Source of the DNA: Thalassobius sp034670005
GTDB lineage: Bacteria > Pseudomonadota > Alphaproteobacteria > Rhodobacterales > Rhodobacteraceae
Assembly: GCF_034670005.1 (NCBI RefSeq)
Contig: NZ_JAXMOH010000002.1
Coordinates: 186,001-250,000 of the forward strand
Length of the DNA stretch: 64,000 bases
Reading direction: 5' to 3'
Below, piece after piece: positions 25,238 through 32,997 of this stretch. Position numbers and translations under genes: made by a program. Under the pieces are notes generated by a model. The model searched no databases, was not told the DNA's origin, and was given only the letters and a program-made list of their open reading frames with translations. The stretch's first letter is position 1; every line of letters starts with the position of its first letter.

Positions 25238-26458
25238 ATGTACGACGTCGAAAAAATCCGTTCCGATTTCCCGATCCTGTCACGTCAGGTGAATGGCAAG
25301 CCGCTGACTTATCTCGACAACGGGGCCTCGGCGCAGAAACCCCAAGTGGTGATCGACGCGATTACCCAAGCCTATTCACAAGAATATGCCAACGTGCATC
25401 GCGGTTTGCATTTCCTGTCCAATCTGGCGACCGAAAAATACGAAGCCGTGCGCGGTACCATCGCACGTTTTCTGGGCGCGCCGGACGAAGACGATATCAT
25501 CCTAAATTCCGGCACCACCGAAGGCATCAACATGGTCGCTTATGGCTGGGCGATGCCACGGATGCAGCCGGGCGATGAAATCATCCTGTCGGTGATGGAA
25601 CATCACGCCAATATCGTGCCTTGGCATTTCCTGCGCGAACGGCAGGGCGTGGTGTTGAAATGGGTCGATGTCGATGCCACCGGGGCGCTGGACCCGCAAA
25701 AGGTGATCGACGCGATTACCCCAAAAACCAAACTGATCGCCATCACCCAGTGTTCCAATGTGCTGGGCACCGTGGTCGATGTGAAATCCATTTGCGCTGC
25801 GGCGCATGACAAGGGCGTGCCGGTATTGGTCGACGGATCGCAGGGCGCGGTTCATATGCCGGTGAACGTGGCCGACATAGGCTGCGATTTCTATGCCATC
25901 ACCGGACACAAACTGTACGGGCCGTCAGGGTCCGGCGCGATCTATGTCGCCAAGGATCGTATGGCCGAAATGCGCCCCTTCATGGGCGGCGGCGACATGA
26001 TCAAGGAAGTGTCGAAAGACGCGGTGGTCTACAACGATCCACCAATGAAATTCGAAGCCGGCACCCCGGGAATCGTGCAGATCATCGGGTTGGGCGTGGC
26101 GCTGGACTATATGATGGCGCTCGGCATGGAAAATATCGCCGCGCATGAGGCTGAGCTCGCGGGTTACGCCCGCGAAAAGCTAACTGGTCTCAATTGGCTG
26201 AACGTGCAGGGCATGGCGGCGGATAAGGCTGCGATTTTTTCTTTCACCATGGAAGGCGCCGCCCACGCGCATGACATCTCTACCATCCTGGACAAAAAGG
26301 GCGTCGCGGTACGTGCAGGTCATCATTGCGCCGGACCGCTGATGGATCATTTGGGGGTTTCCGCAACCTGCCGGGCGTCGTTCGGCCTCTATAACACCAA
26401 GGCCGAAATCGACACCCTGATCGAGGCGCTGGAACTGGCGCACGACCTCTTTGGCTGA
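25238..26458 (+). CDS. sufS: Cysteine desulfurase SufS (group II)
   Basis: 406 residues, usual length. PLP lysine K225 (ITGHKLYGPSG), catalytic cysteine C364 in the short RAGHHCAGPLM loop of group II enzymes, and N-terminal VEKIRSDFPILSRQVNGKPL. Normally needs an acceptor (SufE or SufU), not seen here. Last gene of the suf operon in this window: neither sufA nor sufT follows, and the next gene is a methyltransferase. ATG 25238 is 3 bp after the Yip1 stop. Confidence 0.96.
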   Translation: MYDVEKIRSDFPILSRQVNGKPLTYLDNGASAQKPQVVIDAITQAYSQEYANVHRGLHFLSNLATEKYEAVRGTIARFLGAPDEDDIILNSGTTEGINMVAYGWAMPRMQPGDEIILSVMEHHANIVPWHFLRERQGVVLKWVDVDATGALDPQKVIDAITPKTKLIAITQCSNVLGTVVDVKSICAAAHDKGVPVLVDGSQGAVHMPVNVADIGCDFYAITGHKLYGPSGSGAIYVAKDRMAEMRPFMGGGDMIKEVSKDAVVYNDPPMKFEAGTPGIVQIIGLGVALDYMMALGMENIAAHEAELAGYAREKLTGLNWLNVQGMAADKAAIFSFTMEGAAHAHDISTILDKKGVAVRAGHHCAGPLMDHLGVSATCRASFGLYNTKAEIDTLIEALELAHDLFG

Positions 26459-26489
26459 TCAATCTCTGAGCAAGTAGTATTCCATTTCC

Positions 26490-26503
26490 GACATCCTGAT
26501 GTC
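26490..26503. promoter_or_regulatory. Candidate operator upstream of the CrtF-like gene
   Basis: GACATC-CT-GATGTC is a perfect 6-bp inverted repeat in the 109-bp gap between sufS and the methyltransferase gene. It sits 65 bp before the ATG, where a regulator could act. No matching protein is known. A short IR like this can arise by chance. Confidence 0.3.
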
Positions 26504-26567
26504 GCTAATGGTATTTCCCGGTCTTAGTCGTTAGGTTCACGCCAACGCAACAGACAGGGGAATACAC

Positions 26568-27581
26568 ATGACCGTTTTGACCGAAGCCGACCAGATTTCC
26601 GACATCGCATTTGGGTTCATGGGGTCCAAGGCGCTCTTTGCCGCGCTTGGGGCTGGCGTATTCACCCATCTTGCCGACGGTCCGCTTAGCTGCGCCGAAC
26701 TGGCGGCGCTCTGCCCACTGGACGAGATTCGCACTGAGATTCTTCTGACCGCGTTGGCGGGGCTTGGTCTGGTCGAAGGTGAGAATGGAAAGTTCAAGAA
26801 CTCTCCGGCCGCCGAATCCTTTCTGGTAAAAGGGGCAAAATACGATTTCGGCGATTACCTGCGTCTGCAAGTCGGTCAGCAGATGTACGGATTGCTTGAT
26901 CAGATCGATGACGCGTTGCAGGACAATTTGCCGGACGAGGCCACGGCTTCTTATGCCGAATGGTTTTCCGACCCTGAAGAGGCCAGGATTTATTCCGCCA
27001 GCCAACATTCGGGCTCGCTTGGACCGGCGCGTCAACTGGCGCGCAAGATCGATCTCAGCGACGCGCAGCACCTGCTTGACGTGGGCGGTGGAACCGGGGC
27101 CTTCGCCATTACACTATGCAAAGCCTTCCCAAACCTGACGGCAACCATCGTCGACTTCCCAAATGTCGCAGCGCTGGGGCGTGAATATGTCGCCAAGGCT
27201 GGGCTGGAGGACCGGATTTCCTATGTCGAAGGCAATGCGCTGGAAACCGAATGGCCTGGTGAACAGGATGTGGTCCTGATGTCCTATCTGTTTTCCGGCG
27301 TCCCCGGCGAAGCCCATGATGGGTTGCTTGGCCGCGCATTGGATCAATTGAAACCGGGCGGGCGGTTCCTGCTGCATGATTTCGTGGTTCGAGAAGACCG
27401 CAGCGGGCCGAAATTGGCCGCGCTTTGGCAGCTGCAGCACACCGCATTTACCCCGCGCGCCCGTTCGCTGGATGAAGGTTGGCTACGCATGTCGCTGGAC
27501 AAGGCCGGTTTCGAGGACATTTCGGTCGACGTCATGATTCCGGAAATGACCATGCTGGCAAGCGCGGTGAAACCTGCCTGA
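26568..27581 (+). CDS. CrtF-like class I O-methyltransferase
   Basis: 337 residues. N-terminal winged-helix dimerisation domain (KALFAALGAGVFTHLADGPL) and a C-terminal SAM-binding domain with LLDVGGGTGAFA at 169-180, FPNVAALGREYV near 200, and LLHDFVVREDRSGP near 270. It belongs to the methyltransferase_2 family that includes hydroxyneurosporene O-methyltransferase (CrtF), acetylserotonin methyltransferases and mitomycin-type enzymes. No other carotenoid gene is near, so a carotenoid role is not supported. AGACAGGGGAAT before ATG 26568 is a good ribosome site. Separate transcription unit from suf is likely. Confidence 0.8.
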   Translation: MTVLTEADQISDIAFGFMGSKALFAALGAGVFTHLADGPLSCAELAALCPLDEIRTEILLTALAGLGLVEGENGKFKNSPAAESFLVKGAKYDFGDYLRLQVGQQMYGLLDQIDDALQDNLPDEATASYAEWFSDPEEARIYSASQHSGSLGPARQLARKIDLSDAQHLLDVGGGTGAFAITLCKAFPNLTATIVDFPNVAALGREYVAKAGLEDRISYVEGNALETEWPGEQDVVLMSYLFSGVPGEAHDGLLGRALDQLKPGGRFLLHDFVVREDRSGPKLAALWQLQHTAFTPRARSLDEGWLRMSLDKAGFEDISVDVMIPEMTMLASAVKPA

Positions 27582-27730
27582 TCCGATCTGAAGACCGACC
27601 CCGACCAGGTCGGCCATTCCGCCGGACGATCCGCGAAAATTTTGCTATGATGCCATGAGCGTTTCACACAAACGCTTTGGGCTGACAGTCAATCCACCGG
27701 CACCGGCAATCATCTGCATTTTACGATTGC

Positions 27731-27772
27731 GGTGCCTGTGGCTTTCGCCTATATCGCCATTCCACAGGCACC
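27731..27772 (+). repeat. Inverted repeat masking the tRNA-Arg 5' end
   Basis: GGTGCCTGTGG (27731-27741) and CCACAGGCACC (27762-27772) are a perfect 11-bp inverted repeat with a 20-nt spacer. The right arm includes the first five bases of the mature tRNA, so the leader can pair with its 5' acceptor strand. Confidence 0.6.
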
Positions 27773-27844
27773 CATAGCTCAGCTGGATAGAGCGCTGCCC
27801 TCCGAAGGCAGAGGCCATAGGTTCGAATCCTATTGGGTGCACCA
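27768..27844 (+). tRNA. tRNA-Arg (anticodon CCG)
   Basis: 77 nt including an encoded CCA. Acceptor GCACCCA pairs with TGGGTGC; D-arm GCTC-GAGC around AGCTGGATAG; anticodon stem CTGCC/GGCAG with loop CTCCGAA, giving anticodon CCG (reads CGG); T-arm CATAGGTTCGAATCCTATT region. The discriminator base is A. It explains the spurious minus-strand ORF overlapping it. The 3' end is not duplicated elsewhere in the window, so no tRNA-integrated island is evident. Confidence 0.95.
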
Positions 27845-28042
27845 TTTTCCCTTATAACTGATTTATTGCGGGTATTTAGCCGACGCGTGACTATCGGCCC
27901 CAAAACCATTCCGGGTATAAGGGATCGTCGCGAAGGGTTGATATGTGTCAATGCGGACAATCCGGTTTTTCCGTAAAAAATGTCCATTATCAGGCACAGG
28001 AAATATTGGACCGGCAAAACGCCAAGTTGGGAGGAACTTCCC

Positions 28043-29488
28043 TTGCTTACATTCAACCCTTTAAAACTATTCACACTTTTCGCTATCTTGGCGAGCCTTC
28101 TGGGATTTCATCCAAACCCGGCGCACGCCCAATCAGATCAGGACAGAAAAGCGGTCCTGATCACCGGGGCGACTTCCGGGATCGGCTTGCGGATGGCTCA
28201 GGTGATGTCGCAGAACGGGTTTTTCGTCTATGCAGGCGCGCGTAAGCCCGAGGATATGCAACGCCTGAACCAGATGCCCAACGTGAAATCGGTCCGGCTT
28301 GATGTCACGATCCAAAGCGATATCGACGACGCTGTCGCGCTGGTCCAATCCGAGGGGCGGGGCTTGTATGGGTTGATCAACAATGCCGGCATCGCTCATA
28401 TCGGCCCGCTGATCGAAACCCCCGAAAGCGATTTGAATTTCCTGTTCGATGTGAACCTGCTGGGCCCGTATCGGGTGACCAAGGCATTTGCCGACCTGAT
28501 CATCGAAAGCGAAGGCCGTATCATGAACGTGACTTCGATTGCCGGTGTGATTTCGTCACCGTTTTCTGGTGTTTACAGCATGAGCAAGCACGGGCTGGAG
28601 GCCTATACCGACAGTCTGGCCGCCGAGATGGAGCGGTTCAATGTGCGTGTCGCAGCCGTGGAACCGGGAAACTACAAATCGAAAATCGTGGCCTCGATGG
28701 TCAAGAGGATGCAGGCATCGGGCTATTCCGCGGAAGGTTCCCGCTATGGGTCCATGCTCGATCTCGTGACCGGGCCGCTGGACCGGTCACAATACAAAGA
28801 CCCCGACGACGTTGCGTTCGCGGTGCTGGATTTCCTGACTGCTGATAAACCCAAACCGCGTTACATGGTGGTTCCCACACAGGCCGAGGCGGAGATGACA
28901 ATTCGTCGGGCCTTGCAGGAAGCTGTGCAACTTAATCAGGAGCAGGCGTTCAGCTATAGCCGGGACGAACTGGTTGCGATGATAGACGACGTCCTGCAAA
29001 CCGAGAAAGAGGCTTTGGTTAGTGAGCCAAAAACCGGCATCAGCCTGCACGGGGCCGCGTTCACGGGCGATATCGCGGCGCTGCAAAGCGCTCTGGCGCT
29101 CGGCGTCGATCCGGACGCTCTTGACCCTTCCGGAGCCACGGCACTGATCGTGGCGACAACTTTTGACAAACCGGATGCGGTAAAGGCGCTTCTGGCCGCA
29201 GGCGCAACCGTGGACAAGTCCAACCGGGATGGATCGACCCCACTGCACATGGCGGCGCTGCTGTGTCGTGAAGAGATACTGGAAACTCTACTCGAATATG
29301 GTGCAGATAAGTCGTTGCGCTCCAAATCCGGGGCGACGGCGCTCGAACTAGTGACGGTACCATTTGAAGAAATAAAGCCGCTCTATGACTTTCTGGGATC
29401 GATGCTCGCGCCTTACGGGCTTGTGCTCGACTATGCGCGTATTCAGGCACAAAGACCGGTCATCGCCGCGCTGCTTTCGAAATCTTAG
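28043..29488 (+). CDS. Exported short-chain dehydrogenase fused to ankyrin repeats
   Basis: 481 residues if TTG 28043 is the start. TTG is favoured because TTGGGAGGA lies 7 nt before it and it places a clean signal peptide first (MLTFNPLKLFTLFAILASLL, cleavage near PAHAQ). An in-frame ATG at 27980 has no ribosome site. The SDR domain spans about 36-310: TGATSGIG (41-48), NNAG (113-116), S165, YSMSK with Y178 and K182, so a complete catalytic set. Three ankyrin repeats follow at about 332-430 (SGATALIVATTFDKPDAVKA, then GSTPLHMAALLCREEI). An exported NAD(P)-dependent fold with ankyrin repeats is unusual. Substrate unknown. It stands alone after the tRNA. Confidence 0.75.
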   Translation: MLTFNPLKLFTLFAILASLLGFHPNPAHAQSDQDRKAVLITGATSGIGLRMAQVMSQNGFFVYAGARKPEDMQRLNQMPNVKSVRLDVTIQSDIDDAVALVQSEGRGLYGLINNAGIAHIGPLIETPESDLNFLFDVNLLGPYRVTKAFADLIIESEGRIMNVTSIAGVISSPFSGVYSMSKHGLEAYTDSLAAEMERFNVRVAAVEPGNYKSKIVASMVKRMQASGYSAEGSRYGSMLDLVTGPLDRSQYKDPDDVAFAVLDFLTADKPKPRYMVVPTQAEAEMTIRRALQEAVQLNQEQAFSYSRDELVAMIDDVLQTEKEALVSEPKTGISLHGAAFTGDIAALQSALALGVDPDALDPSGATALIVATTFDKPDAVKALLAAGATVDKSNRDGSTPLHMAALLCREEILETLLEYGADKSLRSKSGATALELVTVPFEEIKPLYDFLGSMLAPYGLVLDYARIQAQRPVIAALLSKS

Positions 29489-29565
29489 TCCGTTCAGTCA
29501 TCAGGTCAGCAAATGACGCGCCACTATTTCGCAGTCTGAGAATTCGTTGATATACGCACTAGATT

Positions 29566-30303
29566 TCAACAGCTGTAGCGGGACACGAAGTTCCGCAGGA
29601 TGATTTCCGGCTGCGTCACATCGGCGGCGCGACACATGGCGATCAGGTCGTCGGCCTCATCGGGGTGGAAATACCCCTTGTCCTTGTATAGCCGGATACG
29701 CAATTCGAACACGGCGCTGTCGGCTTCGGGATGGAACTGCGTGGCATAGACATTCGATTTGTAGCGTACCATCTGGAACGGGCAGGGGCCGGAACCAAGC
29801 AAGTGCGCCGCCCCAATGGGCAGGTCTTGCATTGCCTCCTTATGGCCGACAAAGGCAGCAAAGCTCTCAGCCACACCGAGCAATAGCGGATCGGCTTTAC
29901 CGGCCTCGGTCACAGTGCAGTCCACCGCGCCGACCGGTTCGCCAAATTGTTTCTTGCTGACCTCGGCACCCAGATGGTGACCCAGAATGCCGATACCGTA
30001 GCAGCAACCGAGAAACGGAATGTCGTTCTCGGTGATCCTCGGCATCAATGACAGGATTTGTTTCTCGATCCGGTCTTCGGTCGGGTCTTTGGTTTCGACC
30101 GGGTCGGAAACGCAGCCCGGTCCGCCACCAACGATCACCCCGGCATAATCGGTCAGATCGAGATCGGGCATGCTTTCCTGATCCAGCCGGATACGACGGG
30201 TTTGCCCGGCCCCGATCCCGCCCTTTTTCAGAAAGGCGTCATATTCGTCGTCGGCGGCCTGCGTTTCGGGACGTAGTTGCAGGATCAGGAAGGGTTTGGT
30301 CAT
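29566..30303 (-). CDS. Class I glutamine amidotransferase-like protein
   Basis: 245 residues. GATase1 fold with nucleophile C101 (FLGCCYGIGILG) and H191/E193 (QFHPEAD); the oxyanion loop GGGPGCVSD is at 59-67. It stands alone, without a synthase partner, like the GuaA-related amidotransferases of amine or gamma-glutamyl metabolism. The role here is unknown. Minus-strand gene whose start is divergent from nothing nearby; 145 bp separate it from the DUF882 gene upstream, with a terminator between. Confidence 0.85.
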   Translation of the reverse strand: MTKPFLILQLRPETQAADDEYDAFLKKGGIGAGQTRRIRLDQESMPDLDLTDYAGVIVGGGPGCVSDPVETKDPTEDRIEKQILSLMPRITENDIPFLGCCYGIGILGHHLGAEVSKKQFGEPVGAVDCTVTEAGKADPLLLGVAESFAAFVGHKEAMQDLPIGAAHLLGSGPCPFQMVRYKSNVYATQFHPEADSAVFELRIRLYKDKGYFHPDEADDLIAMCRAADVTQPEIILRNFVSRYSC

Positions 30304-30385
30304 GTCTTGGCTCCTCGGGCGTCAAAGATCGGGGTAGCGCGTTGCGGTCAACGGATCAATTGGCGGTTGGCACCATACCGGGAAC

Positions 30386-30417
30386 AAAAAAACCCATCCG
30401 GATCGGACGGGCTTTTT
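30386..30417 (-). terminator. Terminator after the DUF882 gene
   Basis: On the minus strand GCCCGTCCG-ATC-CGGATGGG forms a hairpin followed by TTTTTTT. It lies 32 bp after the DUF882 stop and separates that gene from the amidotransferase gene. An A-run on the other side means it could also work on the plus strand. Confidence 0.75.
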
Positions 30418-30448
30418 GCGTTGCGAACGGAATATTTTCTCTAAAGGG

Positions 30449-31018
30449 TCAAGCGCCCCAATGCCGAACTGGACCGCAATCCATGTGAACAAAGTTTGAT
30501 CGCGAATAGCGCCCGACACCACCAGCTTCGCACGCCAATGCGGCGCGTGCCATTTGATTGACCGACCGCGATCCCAACCGCAGATCAGCGGCCTGACCCT
30601 GCATGTGCAGCGAATTCTTGGCAACGCCACGCGAACGGGACCGCAGCATCGCATTGGTCTGCGGGCTACGATACCCCGACAACAACATGAACGGTTCGGT
30701 GACATCCAACAGATTATGCGATGCCGCCATGATATCTATGGTGCGCGCGTCAATCTTTTTGATGTCATTGGTACGCCAATCGCGCATGAAATGCGTGACT
30801 TCCTTCAGCGCGTCGGCGATATAATCGCCCTCGATCCAGTAGATCATATCAAGCTTTTCACCGGTGCGGCCTGAATACATCTTGATCCGGCGAATATCGC
30901 CAGAACCACGAAGGAACCCTGCTGCCTTGGAAAAAGTCGGTGCGGCCGTGAGTGTGGTCGCTGCAAAAGCACCAAGCAGCCCACGCCGCGTGAAGCTCAA
31001 AGAGCTGTGTTTAGTCAT
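30449..31018 (-). CDS. DUF882 / YcbK-type murein hydrolase-like protein (Tat-exported)
   Basis: 189 residues. Twin-arginine signal FTRRGLLGAFAATTL with cleavage near SKAAG. The DUF882 (peptidase M15-like) core has SGYRSPQTNAML at 114-125, H138 and D145 in SLHMQGQAADLR, and H178 in NFVHMDCG, the zinc site of the D-Ala-D-Ala peptidase fold. Likely a periplasmic murein endopeptidase of the MepK type. Divergent from an L,D-transpeptidase, a natural partner because MepK cleaves the 3-3 crosslinks that such enzymes make; YcbB and YcbK are also neighbours in E. coli. Confidence 0.88.
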   Translation of the reverse strand: MTKHSSLSFTRRGLLGAFAATTLTAAPTFSKAAGFLRGSGDIRRIKMYSGRTGEKLDMIYWIEGDYIADALKEVTHFMRDWRTNDIKKIDARTIDIMAASHNLLDVTEPFMLLSGYRSPQTNAMLRSRSRGVAKNSLHMQGQAADLRLGSRSVNQMARAALACEAGGVGRYSRSNFVHMDCGPVRHWGA

Positions 31019-31210
31019 AATAGCGCCCGTCCTGTCGCTTACCTGTTGCCCGCGATGTTACGCGAGGCCTGCCATCTCATCCCCAGATGCAGGCGTTTTA
31101 TGACATACAAGAAACATTCCACCAACCGCCCTTTTAGCACTTTTTTCCAAATTCAAGGGGATTCGGCGGTTTTTTGCTCAATAGTGCGATATTGTGACGA
31201 TTAGGCCAAA

Positions 31211-31233
31211 ATTGAGTGCAGCGCTGCATCAAT
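31211..31233. promoter_or_regulatory. Palindromic element between DUF882 and ldt genes
   Basis: ATTGA-G-TGCAGC followed at once by GCTGCA-TCAAT is a near-perfect palindrome (one extra G in the left arm) whose core TGCAGCGCTGCA is perfect at 31217-31228. It lies about mid-way in the 325-bp divergent promoter region. A TGCGATATT motif occurs twice nearby, near 31186 and 31247. Possible operator for coordinated control of both murein genes; the rest of this gap shows no gene. Confidence 0.4.
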
Positions 31234-31343
31234 CCCAAAGTGAAGACTGCGATATTACCTTTTGTGAATGGACAGAAACCCCAAAATTGGGGAGACAGAA
31301 GAACAGTTTATGTAACGCAGTATATTTCAGAAGGAACGCGCCA

Positions 31344-32963
31344 ATGCTGCCAATGACACGTTCTGGGCTTGCCCGTATCGCGGTTGTCGTCGTGACGGCT
31401 TGTATGATTTCGACCCTTTCTCCCGCCCCCTCGGCGGCACAGGAACATATGACCGGCTTTCGCCAGGCCGTGGCAGAATACGCGTCGGATGACAGACAAC
31501 TGGCCAAGTTTTACCGCGATTCGAAATTCGGTGCGGTCTGGACCGGTGAGGGTGCTGAATTCCTGCAACGGCGCAAAGCATTGATCGAAGCACTCGGCCG
31601 TGCGTCGTCGCATGGGTTGCCGCAGAGCCGTTATGACACTTCCGGATTGATGGTTCAGATGCGTACGGCCAAGACGCCGCGCGATCTGGGTGTTCTCGAT
31701 GTGGCATTGTCAAAGGCCTATCTCAATTATGCCCATGACGTTCAGTCCGGCATCGTGGTCCCGTCCTCAATAGACAAAGGCATTGTGCGCAAGGTGAATT
31801 ATCACGATCGCGCCGAACTGATGTCCGATCTGATCAACGGCGATCCGGCTGAAGTGATGCGCGCGCTGGCACCCAATGCCCCCGAATACACACGTCTGCG
31901 CAAAGAAATGATGCGCTTGCAAACACTGATGACGCAGGGCGGTTGGGGCGCGACCGTCCCGGAGAGGAAACTGGAACCCGGCGATAAAGGTGCCGCCGTG
32001 ATCAAGCTGCGAGATCGCCTGATCGCAATGGGCTATCTCGGTCGCAGTGCGACGATGAGCTATGACAAGTCCATCGAATCTGCGGTTCAGCAATTTCAAT
32101 CCGATCACGGCCTTGCCGCAGATGGCGTAGCTGGAACCAGCACACTGACGGAAATCAATGTTCCGGTAGAAGACAGGCTGAAATCGGTTCTCGTCGCGAT
32201 GGAGCGGGAACGCTGGATGAATATGGAACGGGGCAAGCGCCACGTTCTGGTCAACCTTACCGATTTTACGGCCAAGATCGTCGATGACGGTAAGGTGACG
32301 TTCGAAACACGATCTGTCGTCGGAATGAACCAACATGACCGCCGCAGCCCGGAATTTTCCGATGTGATGGAGCACATGATCATCAATCCGACCTGGAATG
32401 TTCCCCGGTCGATCGCGGTCAAGGAATATCTGCCGCAGCTACAGAAAAATCCCAATGCTGCCTCGCATCTGCGTCTGACCGATATACGCGGTCGTCTGGT
32501 TGATCGTGAAGCTGTGGATTTCACCCAGTTCAACACGCGTAACTTTCCTTTCGATATGAAACAACCCCCGTCCAGCCGCAACGCGCTGGGGCTGGTGAAG
32601 TTCATGTTCCCTAATCCGCAGAACGTCTATCTGCACGATACTCCGGCCAAAAGCCTGTTCGGACGCGAAAGCCGCGCCTACAGCCATGGCTGCATCCGGC
32701 TGCAAAAGCCGTTCGAATTTGCCTATGCTCTACTGGCGCGGCAGACCGATGACCCGAAAGGTCAGTTCCAAAGCATTCTGAAAACCGGGCGCGAAACCAA
32801 AGTGGAACTGGAACAGCATATTCCGGTGCATATCATCTACCGCACCGCGACGATCCCTGCCAAAGGCAAGGCGCATTACCGCCGTGATGTCTATGGCCGT
32901 GACGCCCATATCTGGGACGCACTGGAACAGGCAGGGGTGGCCTTGGGCGCGGTTCGCGGCTAA
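31344..32963 (+). CDS. Periplasmic L,D-transpeptidase (YcbB/LdtD type)
   Basis: 539 residues. Makes 3-3 crosslinks between meso-DAP residues in peptidoglycan. Signal peptide MLPMTRSGLARIAVVVVTAC, cleavage near PSAAQE; a scaffold domain; a peptidoglycan-binding domain at about 215-275 (GAAVIKLRDRLIAMGYLG, then VQQFQSDHGLAADGVAGT); and a YkuD catalytic domain with C450 in YSHGCIRLQKPFEFA. ATG 31344 is preceded by AGAAGGA; the open frame upstream lacks such a site. Divergent from the DUF882 gene and followed after 34 bp by lpxD, so likely cotranscribed with it. Confidence 0.92.
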   Translation: MLPMTRSGLARIAVVVVTACMISTLSPAPSAAQEHMTGFRQAVAEYASDDRQLAKFYRDSKFGAVWTGEGAEFLQRRKALIEALGRASSHGLPQSRYDTSGLMVQMRTAKTPRDLGVLDVALSKAYLNYAHDVQSGIVVPSSIDKGIVRKVNYHDRAELMSDLINGDPAEVMRALAPNAPEYTRLRKEMMRLQTLMTQGGWGATVPERKLEPGDKGAAVIKLRDRLIAMGYLGRSATMSYDKSIESAVQQFQSDHGLAADGVAGTSTLTEINVPVEDRLKSVLVAMERERWMNMERGKRHVLVNLTDFTAKIVDDGKVTFETRSVVGMNQHDRRSPEFSDVMEHMIINPTWNVPRSIAVKEYLPQLQKNPNAASHLRLTDIRGRLVDREAVDFTQFNTRNFPFDMKQPPSSRNALGLVKFMFPNPQNVYLHDTPAKSLFGRESRAYSHGCIRLQKPFEFAYALLARQTDDPKGQFQSILKTGRETKVELEQHIPVHIIYRTATIPAKGKAHYRRDVYGRDAHIWDALEQAGVALGAVRG

Positions 32964-32997
32964 GGCTTTCCTCGGACGAACCGCCGGGGATAACTGC

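Noticed and set aside
26568..27581. Assignment of the methyltransferase as crtF (carotenoid pathway)
   Set aside because: Family match is only at superfamily level and no carotenoid or photosynthesis genes are near.
27645..27845. Minus-strand ORF (MVHPIGFEPMASAFGGQRSI...) overlapping the tRNA
   Set aside because: This is the well-known false protein read through the complement of a tRNA; the tRNA-Arg explains it.
27848..27924. Inverted repeat TCCCTTATA / TATAAGGGA downstream of the tRNA
   Set aside because: Nine bp arms separated by 59 nt with no T-run; could be chance, not reported as a feature.
27768..29488. Possible genomic island integrated at tRNA-Arg
   Set aside because: No integrase and no repeat of the tRNA 3' end in the window; composition of the SDR-ankyrin gene is ordinary.
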